This document shows, piece after piece, positions 14,262-22,500 of a DNA stretch of 24,249 nt. Position 1 is the stretch's first letter; each line of letters starts with the position of its first letter. The notes under the pieces are model-generated. The model saw only the letters and a list, made by a program, of their open reading frames with translations, had not been told where the DNA came from and made no database searches. Origin of the DNA: CAUVKI01 sp963552605 (GTDB taxonomy: Bacteria; Bacillota; Clostridia; Tissierellales; Peptoniphilaceae); NCBI GenBank assembly GCA_963552605.1, contig CAUVKI010000029.1, forward strand, positions 1 through 24,249, written 5' to 3'. The position numbers and the translations under genes were made by a program.

Positions 14262-16076
14262 TTATTCGACCGTAACGCTCTTTGCCAAATTTCTCGGTCT
14301 GTCCACATCTCTCCCCTTGAGTGCCGCAGCGTGGTATGCCAAAAGTTGCAGGGGAACGGCTACGAGTATAGGAATAAAAAGCTCTTCGGTTGTGGGAATT
14401 TTGATAACCTTTGAGACTTCCTCAAAATTTTTTGAGTCGCTGTCCGTTATAACTATAACCGAAGCTCCTCTGGCTTTGACTTCCTTTATGTTGGAAATAA
14501 TCTTTTCCTCAAGTTTTTTCTCGGTGGAAATCGCCACAACGGGAAATCCTTTTTCCACAAGACTTATCGGACCGTGTTTAAGTTCTCCGGCAGGTATCGC
14601 CTCTGCATGGACATAGGAAAGTTCTTTGAGTTTAAGCGCACCCTCTCTTGAGGAATTATAGTCCTCATTTCTTCCGAGATAGAATGCGGAGGATTTGCTG
14701 AACATATTTCCAAGTTCATTCCAGTCATATTTATCTTCCTTAAGCCAATCTTCAACCTTTTTCGAGATCTTTAAAAGTTCACTGCAAAGTCTCTTTTCCT
14801 CATTGCAGTCTATGCGATCGAGTTTTCTTGCAAAGTCTATTGCCAAAATATAAAGAAGAGCAAGCTGAGTGGTATAAGCCTTGGTTGAAGCCACGGAGAT
14901 TTCCGGTCCCGCCCAAGTGTAAAGCACATGATCCGCCGCTCTTGAAATTGAAGATCCCACCACATTTGTAATAACCAGAATTTTTGCATTTTTTTCCTTT
15001 GCCAAGGCGAGAGCCGTCAGCACATCTGAAGTTTCTCCGGATTGAGATATGAATATGGCAAGAGTGTGTTCATCTATTTTCGGATTGGAATAATTGAACT
15101 CACTTGCAATCTCCACCGTTGCAGGAATTTTTGCAAGCTTTGTCAGTGCGGTTCTTCCGGATAGTCCTGCATGGTATGCGGTGCCGCACCCTATTATTTT
15201 AATCTCTCTTATTTCTTTCAGTTCCTCTTTGGAAAAGCTTCCCTCAAGCTTTACCGAATCTCCCTCTATGCGATGGGAAATCGTTTCGGAAAGAGCTTGG
15301 GGCTGCTCGTGAATTTCTTTTACCATAAAGTGCGGATAGCCTCCCTTACTTGATGCCTCCACGCTCCATTTTATCTCCGAAATTTTTCTTTCAACCTCAA
15401 TCTCGCCGTTATATATGGAGAAACCGTCGGGAGTTATCTTTACAACATCATCTTCTTCAAGGTAGATGACTTTTTTGGTGTGTTTAAGGAGTGCCGACAC
15501 ATCGGACGCAATCAAAAACCCTTTTTCGGCTATTCCCATCACAAGCGGACTTTTTTTCTTCACTGCTATGAGTGTGGATGGCTCCTTGGACGAAATAATT
15601 CCGAGCGAATAAGCTCCCCGCAAAAGTTTTATCATCTTTTTTGAGGTACTTAACAAATCCCCGTCATAGAGTGAGGCAATCAAATTCGGTATGACCTCCG
15701 AGTCGGTATCGGACTTAAAAACAAACCCCTTTTTCTCAAGCCCATTTTTTATTTCCGAATAATTTTCTATTATACCGTTATGGACTACTGAAAATTCATT
15801 CTTCATATCCATATGAGGGTGAGCATTTATATCCGAAGGTGTGCCGTGAGTGGCCCAGCGAGTGTGACCTATTCCCACATTTCCCTTTAGAGGATTTTTA
15901 TTTAGAACTTCCTCAATCACCGAGAGCCTTCCGGCTTTTTTAACCGTTTCTATTTTATTTTTATCAAGAACTGAAATCCCCGCCGAGTCATATCCCCGAT
16001 ATTCAAGCATCATCAGTCCGTTCAAAATCACTCCGCAGGCTTCGTCCTTTCCTATATAACCCACTATTCCGCACAT
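14262..16076 (-). CDS. glmS: Glutamine-fructose-6-phosphate aminotransferase (isomerising)
   Basis: GlmS makes glucosamine-6-phosphate from fructose-6-phosphate and glutamine, the first step toward UDP-GlcNAc for the cell wall. The 604-aa protein starts MCGIVGYIG, with Cys2 as the glutaminase nucleophile after Met removal. The N-terminal amidotransferase domain carries GHTRWATHG (about 72-80), followed by two SIS sugar-isomerase domains (FISQSGETSDV and SREGALKLKE). It ends in the conserved RPRNLAKSVTVE. First gene of its operon, with GGGAGG before the ATG. The leader after its promoter is only about 30 nt, too short for a glmS ribozyme. Confidence 0.97.
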   Translation of the reverse strand: MCGIVGYIGKDEACGVILNGLMMLEYRGYDSAGISVLDKNKIETVKKAGRLSVIEEVLNKNPLKGNVGIGHTRWATHGTPSDINAHPHMDMKNEFSVVHNGIIENYSEIKNGLEKKGFVFKSDTDSEVIPNLIASLYDGDLLSTSKKMIKLLRGAYSLGIISSKEPSTLIAVKKKSPLVMGIAEKGFLIASDVSALLKHTKKVIYLEEDDVVKITPDGFSIYNGEIEVERKISEIKWSVEASSKGGYPHFMVKEIHEQPQALSETISHRIEGDSVKLEGSFSKEELKEIREIKIIGCGTAYHAGLSGRTALTKLAKIPATVEIASEFNYSNPKIDEHTLAIFISQSGETSDVLTALALAKEKNAKILVITNVVGSSISRAADHVLYTWAGPEISVASTKAYTTQLALLYILAIDFARKLDRIDCNEEKRLCSELLKISKKVEDWLKEDKYDWNELGNMFSKSSAFYLGRNEDYNSSREGALKLKELSYVHAEAIPAGELKHGPISLVEKGFPVVAISTEKKLEEKIISNIKEVKARGASVIVITDSDSKNFEEVSKVIKIPTTEELFIPILVAVPLQLLAYHAAALKGRDVDRPRNLAKSVTVE

Positions 16077-16110
16077 ATTCTTTCCTCCCTTTTATAACTT
16101 TTGATGTCGC

Positions 16111-16139
16111 ATTATAGCACAATAAAGAAAAGCGGTCAA
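16111..16139 (-). promoter_or_regulatory. Strong sigma-A promoter for glmS-radA-MATE
   Basis: On the minus strand TTGACC (16139-16134) and TATAAT (16116-16111) are exactly 17 bp apart, with an extended TGC before the -10. The predicted start near 16104 leaves about 28 nt of leader. Confidence 0.8.
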
Positions 16140-16175
16140 AGAAGAATTAACCTACAACAAACACACAAATCAAAA

Positions 16176-16838
16176 TTATTTTTTCACAGCACAAAAGGAC
16201 ACAACGGATCCCTTAAGCTTATATTTTTTTAAAGTGTAGTGTTCTTCAAGCCGTTTTCTTAAGGATTTGTAAGTATCAAAAGGCGGGGTGAACCAACCTT
16301 TTTTTGCAAGCACTTTTTTTGCCAATGTATCTGAAATTTTGCTCTCTCCCTCCACATAAAAACAAGCAATCAAACTTCCGCCCGCTTTTAGAACTCTGTA
16401 AGTTTCTTCAAATGCTTTTTCCTTTTCGGGAAAAACGTGAAAGCCGTTCATACTTAAAACTATATCAAAGGTTTCATCGGCAAATGGGAGATTTCCGACA
16501 TCTCCCTGCATAACGGAAGCGTGTAATATTTCATTCTCACGAAAGCGTACCCTTGTTCTCTCCAACATATCTTCGCTGTAATCTACGCAGGTGATGTCGG
16601 CATCTTTCAGCGTCTTATATTTTCGATAAGTGAATACCGCCGTTCCAACGGGAATATCCAAGAGTTTTCCCGAAAAGTCATCGGGAATTTCTTTCATAAG
16701 CTCTCTTGCGATTTCATTATCGTCCACGCCGCTCCAGAAGAGTTTTATATATAACTTGCTCCACCACTTGCTGTGAGTTATGATGTCATCATAGATGTCT
16801 TTTGATTTCTTGTAGGATTGAGTAATCTTATCATTCAT
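16176..16838 (-). CDS. Class I SAM-dependent methyltransferase
   Basis: The 220-aa cytosolic protein has the Rossmann-type methyltransferase fold (Methyltransf_11/UbiE-like). Motif I is LLDIPVGTAVFTY (about 58-70), then VDYSEDM (motif II), QGDVGNLPFADETFDIVLSMNGFHVF (motifs III-IV, about 111-136) and YRVLKAGGSLI. Motif I reads DIPVGTA rather than the usual GxGxG. The substrate cannot be told. It follows the lipoprotein gene by 18 nt and is the last gene of its unit. No clear terminator was seen between its stop and the glmS promoter. Confidence 0.85.
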   Translation of the reverse strand: MNDKITQSYKKSKDIYDDIITHSKWWSKLYIKLFWSGVDDNEIARELMKEIPDDFSGKLLDIPVGTAVFTYRKYKTLKDADITCVDYSEDMLERTRVRFRENEILHASVMQGDVGNLPFADETFDIVLSMNGFHVFPEKEKAFEETYRVLKAGGSLIACFYVEGESKISDTLAKKVLAKKGWFTPPFDTYKSLRKRLEEHYTLKKYKLKGSVVSFCAVKK

Positions 16839-16856
16839 CGTTCATTCCCTGTCCTT

Positions 16857-17864
16857 TCAGTTTAAAATCATCTCATAAAGTTCTCTGGGAAAATAATATA
16901 CTCCATACTCCACTACAACTGAGGGCAATAAATGGCTCTCCAAGTTTTCGTTTATCAGCACCTTTAAGGTAGGGTATATTAAGAAAGTCTTTCCGTTATA
17001 TTTCACGGTTATCTCAGATTTTTTGTCATCAAAAGCGACTTCACCTCCCGCTTTTTCAAAAAATTCAGATATCGAGTAATACTGATATTTTTTTCCTTCA
17101 AAAGTTCTCGGATTTGCAAACAGATTATTGTCTTTATTCGCATTTACGCAAGCTTTTGAAAATTCCGAGAAGCCTGAACCGAATTTAACGGGTGTTGTGT
17201 CATCGGGAAGTGCTACAACCAAAAGTGCATTTGCGATTGGCGGCAAGCTCTCCTCAAGCGAATCATAAATCACCATAAAATTTTTCAGCTCGTCTTCTTC
17301 GGTATAGGGATTGCCGTCCGTATCCCAAGCGAAAGGCACGCTCAATTCAGCTCTTATCCTAATTTTCAAGCGATTGTTTGTGGAAAGGAAGAAATTTTCC
17401 ACCTTATGGAATTTGTCAATGTCCACCATAAACTTACCCTTTGACGGTAATGCAACGAGATAGGGGGTGAGCTTCGGGGAGTCGGAGTTAAGCAGAGGGG
17501 TTGATGTGTTCATAAAGAATATGAGCTTATCTCCTGCTAAAAAAGTGTGATTTTCGGGAAAGCTCCCGTCTTCCAAATCCAAAATCTCCACATCGTCCAT
17601 AAGCAGATCATATGTGTCTCCATTATCAGATTGCCACCTTATATAACCTTCTTCAACTTCCAAGATAGTACCCTCGAATTTTCCGAATGAGTTTTCATTT
17701 AAACCCTCAAAAATATTTCTTTCGGGCTCTTTTTTTTCACCTTCCTCTTTTTCTTTTTCTGTTTGGACATTCTCATCAACTTTTTCAACGGGAGCTTTGT
17801 TGTCCGAGCAGGCGGTGATAAGAGAAAAAATCAGGACTAAAATTAAAATTTTTATGTTAATCAT
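16857..17864 (-). CDS. Putative lipoprotein with a copper-amine-oxidase-N-like C-terminus
   Basis: The 335-aa product has a lipoprotein signal with lipobox ITAC (cysteine near residue 19), then a long Glu/Lys linker (about 25-50). The C-terminal about 75 residues (EFFEKAGGEVAFDDKKSEITV ... YYFPRELYEMI) resemble the copper amine oxidase N-terminal-like domain common in Firmicute surface proteins, so it probably sits in the cell wall zone. The middle was not recognised. Start problem: AGGAG directly abuts this ATG, leaving zero spacing. An in-frame ATA nine nt further on would give MKILILVL with ideal spacing. A terminator lies just upstream, so it may be expressed at low level by readthrough. 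Confidence 0.75.
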   Translation of the reverse strand: MINIKILILVLIFSLITACSDNKAPVEKVDENVQTEKEKEEGEKKEPERNIFEGLNENSFGKFEGTILEVEEGYIRWQSDNGDTYDLLMDDVEILDLEDGSFPENHTFLAGDKLIFFMNTSTPLLNSDSPKLTPYLVALPSKGKFMVDIDKFHKVENFFLSTNNRLKIRIRAELSVPFAWDTDGNPYTEEDELKNFMVIYDSLEESLPPIANALLVVALPDDTTPVKFGSGFSEFSKACVNANKDNNLFANPRTFEGKKYQYYSISEFFEKAGGEVAFDDKKSEITVKYNGKTFLIYPTLKVLINENLESHLLPSVVVEYGVYYFPRELYEMILN

Positions 17865-17872
17865 CTCCTAAC

Positions 17873-17902
17873 AAAAAATCTCCCGCCAAGTGCAGGAGAT
17901 TT
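17873..17902 (-). terminator. Terminator after ctpA
   Basis: On the minus strand an 11-bp stem with one G-T pair (17902-17892 with 17886-17876), loop ACTTG and a T run fill the 41-nt gap between ctpA and the lipoprotein. It probably reduces transcription into the last two genes. Confidence 0.85.
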
Positions 17903-17905
17903 CTT

Positions 17906-19117
17906 TTATTTTTTTATTTCTTTCGTCAAAACTTCAACTGCCTTTTGGAGCTGAAGATCTTCTTTTAGGTGTTCAACTCCGATGCCTTTGATATCTTTCG
18001 GAAGTTCAACTTTATAATCCGGCTCGATACCCTTTTTGTGAATACTCTCCCCATTCGGCAGGTGATATTCGCTCTCGGTAAGTTTAAGACCCGAGCCGTC
18101 GGGAAAAGAGTGAAGTCTTTGTACAATTCCCTTTCCGAAACTTCTCTCTCCCACAAGCTTTGCTCTTTTATTATCTTTCAGAGTTCCTGCTAAAATCTCC
18201 GAAGCACTCGCCGAACCTTTATCAATCAGGACGGTGATGGGAATATTGTCCATACGGCTGTCGCTGTTTCTATAAACCTTTTCTCCGGCTTTATTCTGCA
18301 CATATATTATGTTGACTTTTCCCAAGAGATCATCTGCAATTTCTTCCACTACATCAAGCAATCCTCCCGGATTTCCCCTAAGATCCAAAATAATGCCTTT
18401 TGCTCCCTTGCTCTTAAGCTCTGAAAGCCCCGAAGAAAATTCCGCATAGGTATCATCGGAAAAGGAGGTGATTTTCAAAACCCCGATTTCACTTTTCGGT
18501 ATCATTGCGGTTTTGACACTGTCCACATGGATAATCTCCCTTTTAAGCTCAAGATCCATAAACTTTGACTCACGAAGAATTTTAATCTTTACTTTGGTAT
18601 TGGGTTCGCCCCGCATTTTCTTTACCGCTTGGTTCATCTGCTCGGCGGAATATTTTTCACCGTCAACACCTACTATAAAATCTCCCGCTCTTATTCCCGC
18701 TCTTTCGGCAGGAGTGTCGGCAATCGGAGAAACCACGGTGATATATCCGTTCTCTCCGGGACTTACAACTATCCCTATTCCTCCGAATTTTCCGTTAGTT
18801 TCCTCCATAAAGGCCTTATACTCTTCTTTTGTGAAATACTCCGAATAAGGATCTCCAAGAGCCGCCACAACTCCTTTAAGTTTCCCCTCATAGAGAGCCT
18901 CATCCGTAACTTTGTATAAATAGTTATTCTTTATAAGAGAAATAATTTCTTTAAACTTTGAGTCCTCCTTTGCGGCATCTTTGAGATTTGAAAATTCAGC
19001 TGCGGACACCAACACATTGGCATCGCTTGCCACACTCAAAAATTTCCCCAAGAAAAAGAACACCGTGCAGCTTACAACCAGTATTACTGTAAAAAATACA
19101 ATATGCTTCTTGTTCAT
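17906..19117 (-). CDS. ctpA: Carboxyl-terminal processing protease (S41 family)
   Basis: This membrane-anchored serine protease works outside the cell. The 403-aa protein has an N-terminal anchor (about 5-30), a PDZ domain with GGIGIVVS and GIRAGDFIVGVDG (about 112-190), and the S41 domain. The Ser-Lys dyad is intact: S304 in GSASASE and K329 in FGKG, with Gln333, the same spacing (25 and 29 residues) as in CtpB of Bacillus. Targets may include wall hydrolases; its place 12 nt after the M23 hydrolase gene supports this, as inference. AAGGTAGTG precedes the ATG. Confidence 0.95.
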   Translation of the reverse strand: MNKKHIVFFTVILVVSCTVFFFLGKFLSVASDANVLVSAAEFSNLKDAAKEDSKFKEIISLIKNNYLYKVTDEALYEGKLKGVVAALGDPYSEYFTKEEYKAFMEETNGKFGGIGIVVSPGENGYITVVSPIADTPAERAGIRAGDFIVGVDGEKYSAEQMNQAVKKMRGEPNTKVKIKILRESKFMDLELKREIIHVDSVKTAMIPKSEIGVLKITSFSDDTYAEFSSGLSELKSKGAKGIILDLRGNPGGLLDVVEEIADDLLGKVNIIYVQNKAGEKVYRNSDSRMDNIPITVLIDKGSASASEILAGTLKDNKRAKLVGERSFGKGIVQRLHSFPDGSGLKLTESEYHLPNGESIHKKGIEPDYKVELPKDIKGIGVEHLKEDLQLQKAVEVLTKEIKK

Positions 19118-19129
19118 AACACTACCTTT

Positions 19130-20266
19130 CTATGGTGAAACCCAACCTATCGGGTTTTGGAATTTTCCGTCTTTTCTAACTTCAAAATGCAGGTGAGGTC
19201 CTGTTGATCTGCCCGTAGAGCCCACAAGGGCAATTTTTTGTCCTGTGCTCACCTTTGCACCGTTCTGAACCAAGATAGATGAACAGTGACCATAAAGTGT
19301 AACTATTCCTCCTCCGTGATCCACCATAACCATCTTTCCGTATGAGGAATACCACCCTGCGTGAATTACGGTGCCTGTTCCCGATACTTTTATCGGAGTA
19401 CCGCTCGGTGCAGGTATGTCAACTCCCGAGTGGAACATATTTTTCCCCAAAATCGGATGTATCCTGTTTCCGAAAGGGGAGCTTAACTTTTCTCTTCCCG
19501 GTAAGGGCCACGCCAACTTTCCTCCCACATACTTGGAGTTTGAGGGTTTTTGCAGTTCCAGAATTTTTTTGGTAAGAGCATTGGCAGCCTCATTGAATTG
19601 ATTAAGACTTTCCTCAAGCTTTGCCTTGTCGCTGTCAAGACGACGCATAAGATCCTGCTTGGCTCTGGTTGCTATAACAAGTTTTTCCTTTTGAAAAACA
19701 AGCTCATCTTTCTTCTGCAGGGTATAATCCCTCTGTTTTGAAAGGAGAAATTTGGTTTCCTCAATCTTTGCTCTATCATTTTTTATTGAATCTATGAGCT
19801 TATAATCCTGTTGAGCCAGTGCAATCACAAAACTTTTTCTGGTGAGATAATCACTTAAATTCTTTGCGCTAAGGAGCAGCTCCAAAGAGGAATAATCCGG
19901 AGTTTTTTGCATCACATTGAGCTTTTCTCCGAACAAATCCATATTATTGTTAAGCTCTATTATCGTATTTTCCAAAATAATTTCATTGTCGGAAATTCTC
20001 CCGTCAAGCTTTTTTATTTCAAACTGCAAATTTGAAATGGCGTTTGAAGCATCGTCCACTTCCCGATCCAACTTCTCAATCTCTCCTGCAACAATACTTC
20101 TCTCAGCTTTAATTTTCTTTATCTCCACCTTTCGTGCCTTTATTTTCTGCTGAAGCTCATTTTTTTGCTTTTGCAGATCCTTAACGGACTTCGCTCCGAC
20201 GGAATTTCCCCCGAAGAATTGAAAGACCATAACAAAAGATAAAAGCAAAATAAGTTTTTTTCCCAT
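19130..20266 (-). CDS. M23 (LytM) murein hydrolase with coiled-coil domain, probable FtsEX partner
   Basis: The 378-aa exported protein has a signal peptide (about 1-25), a long coiled coil (about 26-240) like EnvC, CwlO and PcsB, and a C-terminal LytM metallopeptidase domain. Zinc and catalytic residues look complete: H279 and D283 (FHSGVD), H327 (LYGH), H358 and H360 (GPHLHFE). E. coli EnvC has lost such residues and only activates amidases; this one should cut peptidoglycan itself. It begins 8 nt after ftsX with AGGAGG, so it is most likely the hydrolase controlled by FtsEX at division. Confidence 0.92.
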   Translation of the reverse strand: MGKKLILLLSFVMVFQFFGGNSVGAKSVKDLQKQKNELQQKIKARKVEIKKIKAERSIVAGEIEKLDREVDDASNAISNLQFEIKKLDGRISDNEIILENTIIELNNNMDLFGEKLNVMQKTPDYSSLELLLSAKNLSDYLTRKSFVIALAQQDYKLIDSIKNDRAKIEETKFLLSKQRDYTLQKKDELVFQKEKLVIATRAKQDLMRRLDSDKAKLEESLNQFNEAANALTKKILELQKPSNSKYVGGKLAWPLPGREKLSSPFGNRIHPILGKNMFHSGVDIPAPSGTPIKVSGTGTVIHAGWYSSYGKMVMVDHGGGIVTLYGHCSSILVQNGAKVSTGQKIALVGSTGRSTGPHLHFEVRKDGKFQNPIGWVSP

Positions 20267-20274
20267 AATACCTC

Positions 20275-21171
20275 CTAAACGTCCATATGCTTTCTAAGCG
20301 ACCATATACTTCCGATTGCTCCAACTCCCAGACCTATGGTAATGAAAATAACCAAGGCATCTCCCAAAAGATATTCAGGTGTTACCAAATAACGGGTGAG
20401 CAATTCATATAAATCAAGATCCGCATTCCTATAAAACAGAGTATAGAAAAACTCTATCACTAAAACTGCAAGACCCGCAGACAAAAGTCCGGTTATCATA
20501 GCCTCTATCACAAACGGTCCCTTTATGAACTCATTCGATGCGCCTACATATTTCATAATGTTTATTTCTTTTCTGCGAGCGGCTATGGAAATTTTCGTAG
20601 TGTTTGAGATAATAACCATTGAAATCACAAGCAAAACCGTAATCAAAGCCATTCCCAAAAGATGAATATACTTTGTGACCTTCATAAGATTGTCCATAAG
20701 CTCCTTATGGTAATTTGCACTTTCAATCTCAGGAAGCTCCGAAATTTTTTTTGTCAAACTGTCAGCCATACTCAAATCCTTCAATTCTATCTCATAGAAA
20801 TCCTGAAGGGGATTGGAGCCTAAGTTATCAAGCAAATACGCATCACCGCCCATCTCGTCTTTTAGGGATTTAAAAGCCTCCTCTCTGGATACAAATCTTA
20901 TGCTCAAAATCTCGGGCATACTCTTTAGCCTCTGCTCCAAGTTTCCAATTTGAAAGTCGGTCAAATCCCTCTCCAAAAAAACCACCACTTGGTTTGCACG
21001 CATTTCCAAATCAAGCGTAAGATTATTAGCACTTAGGATAAGAATAATAATAACCCCAAGCAAAACAAAAACACAGGAATTTGAAAGCACTGCCGCAAAC
21101 GAGGTGCTCAAATTTCTGAAAAATCCCAGCACTCCCTGCTTAATCATGCTCCAAATCAATCTAAATGCCAT
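20275..21171 (-). CDS. ftsX: Cell division ABC transporter permease FtsX
   Basis: FtsX is the membrane partner of FtsE and passes ATP-driven changes to a wall hydrolase outside. The 298-aa protein has four membrane segments: one near the N-terminus (about 20-45), a large extracellular domain (about 50-165), and three more toward the C-terminus, with RRKEINIMKYVGAS as the permease coupling region. The start at 21171 (MAFRLIWSM) was chosen for its GGAAGGG site; in-frame starts at 21192 (ATG) and 21201 (TTG) are possible but have weaker sites. It overlaps ftsE by 11 nt. Confidence 0.93.
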   Translation of the reverse strand: MAFRLIWSMIKQGVLGFFRNLSTSFAAVLSNSCVFVLLGVIIILILSANNLTLDLEMRANQVVVFLERDLTDFQIGNLEQRLKSMPEILSIRFVSREEAFKSLKDEMGGDAYLLDNLGSNPLQDFYEIELKDLSMADSLTKKISELPEIESANYHKELMDNLMKVTKYIHLLGMALITVLLVISMVIISNTTKISIAARRKEINIMKYVGASNEFIKGPFVIEAMITGLLSAGLAVLVIEFFYTLFYRNADLDLYELLTRYLVTPEYLLGDALVIFITIGLGVGAIGSIWSLRKHMDV

Positions 21172-21841
21172 GATAAAGCCCTTCCCGCTCATCACGGACA
21201 ATTCTTCCGCCCTTAAGCTCTATTACACGCTTTTTCATTCTGTTTACTATATCCCTGTCGTGAGTTGCCATTATTATGGTAGTGCCTCTGCGATTTATAT
21301 CCGCCAAAAGCTCCATTATCTCTCCGGAATTTTGAGGATCCAAATTTCCCGTCGGCTCGTCCGCCAAAAGGATAGGGGGATTGTTTACAAGAGATCTTGC
21401 CAGCGACACTCGCTGCATCTCGCCTCCCGAAAGTTCTCCGGGGTATTTTGACGCCTTTTTTGTGAGTCCGACCATACTTAACATTATAGGCACACGGCGA
21501 CGAATCTCTCTTCCCTTTGTGCCTATAATCTCCATTGCATACGCCACATTCTCATACACCGTTTTCTTTTCAAGCAGTCTGAAATCCTGAAAGACCACTC
21601 CGATTTTTCTTCTCACCAAGGGAATTTTTCTTGAGCCGAGTTCGGAGAGTTCAAGTTCATTCAGATAAATCTCCCCTTCACTCGGTTCTATCTCTTTCAA
21701 AAGGAGTTTTACTATCGTGGACTTTCCTGCACCGCTCTCACCTACAATAAATACAAATTCCCCCGCTTCTATTTCCAAATTCACATCGTCCAAAGCCAAC
21801 ATATCTCTATATTCTTTTTTCACGTTTACAAATCTAATCAT
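21161..21841 (-). CDS. ftsE: Cell division ATP-binding protein FtsE
   Basis: This is the cytosolic ABC ATPase of the FtsEX complex. The 226-aa protein has Walker A GESGAGKST (about 34-42), the ABC signature LSGGEMQR (about 138-145), Walker B LLADEPTG (about 158-165) and the H-loop ATHD (about 192-195), all intact. First gene of the ftsE-ftsX-M23-ctpA unit, transcribed away from the folate gene on the other strand. Confidence 0.96.
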   Translation of the reverse strand: MIRFVNVKKEYRDMLALDDVNLEIEAGEFVFIVGESGAGKSTIVKLLLKEIEPSEGEIYLNELELSELGSRKIPLVRRKIGVVFQDFRLLEKKTVYENVAYAMEIIGTKGREIRRRVPIMLSMVGLTKKASKYPGELSGGEMQRVSLARSLVNNPPILLADEPTGNLDPQNSGEIMELLADINRRGTTIIMATHDRDIVNRMKKRVIELKGGRIVRDEREGLYHGI

Positions 21842-21855
21842 AGCTCACCCCAAAC

Positions 21856-21884
21856 TTTACAACCGCTATTCGTTTCATTATAAT
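21856..21884 (+). promoter_or_regulatory. Promoter for the 5-FCL/rsmA unit, with -10 shared by a possible ftsE promoter
   Basis: On the plus strand TTTACA (21856-21861) and TATAAT (21879-21884) are 17 bp apart. The -10 is part of ATTATAAT (21877-21884), a palindrome that also reads TATAAT on the minus strand (21882-21877), in the right direction for ftsE. The minus-strand -35 is weak (TATCTT at 17-bp spacing). Confidence 0.65.
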
Positions 21885-21933
21885 ACACTTGCAGTGAAAA
21901 AGATAGGAAAAATACTCCTGAGAGGTGAACTTT

Positions 21934-22500
21934 TTGCTAAAAAAAAATATACGAATGAAAATTCTCAAAGAAAGAGACGCTCTTTCAAAAGAGGAGAGAG
22001 TTGAAAAGAGCGAGCAAATGCTCAAGGTTCTTTTGAGCAGTGACTGCTATAAAAATTCTAAAAGCATAATGGCTTTCATAAACTTCAGAAGCGAACCGGA
22101 AATGCTCAAACTGATTAAAAAAATGCTCTCCGACAAAAAAAAAGTATCCGTCCCCGTAACCTATGAGAGCGAAAGAAAAATTCTTCCCTCTCTCATAGAC
22201 TCTCTTGAAAATTTGGAGGAGGGAGCTTATGGAATATTATCACCCAAAGAAAAAAACTTTATTGATCCGAGGACAATCGATCTCGTCATAACTCCCGGAG
22301 TCGCCTTTGATAAAAGAGGATATCGAATAGGCTATGGCGGAGGATATTATGATCGCTTCTTTGAAAAATATCCGAACTCCATAAGAATAGGCTATGCGTT
22401 TTCCTTGCAGCTCGTTGACGAAGCGCTCCCGATTGAAAAAACGGATCTTCCGCTGAACGCTCTTATAACCGAATTGGGTTTTGTAAAATTTTATGAGTAA
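21934..22500 (+). CDS. 5-formyltetrahydrofolate cyclo-ligase
   Basis: This cytosolic enzyme converts 5-formyl-THF to 5,10-methenyl-THF with ATP, recycling a folate form that inhibits other enzymes. The 188-aa protein has an N-terminal basic segment (KKNIRMKILKERDAL) that binds ATP, and the family signature GVAFDKRGYRIGYGGGYYDRF (about 123-143). The TTG at 21934 was chosen because AGAGGTG (21921-21927) lies six nt before it. A GTG at 21925 is part of that site, and an ATG at 21955 has none. It overlaps rsmA by 8 nt. Confidence 0.92.
   Translation: MLKKNIRMKILKERDALSKEERVEKSEQMLKVLLSSDCYKNSKSIMAFINFRSEPEMLKLIKKMLSDKKKVSVPVTYESERKILPSLIDSLENLEEGAYGILSPKEKNFIDPRTIDLVITPGVAFDKRGYRIGYGGGYYDRFFEKYPNSIRIGYAFSLQLVDEALPIEKTDLPLNALITELGFVKFYE

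Noticed and set aside
14218..14616. 132-codon plus-strand ORF
   Set aside because: It lies opposite the end of glmS and start of radA, both certain genes; serine/phenylalanine-rich composition is typical of an antisense frame.
18468..18848. 126-codon plus-strand ORF
   Set aside because: It is fully antisense to the PDZ/S41 region of ctpA, with no ribosome binding site or family resemblance.
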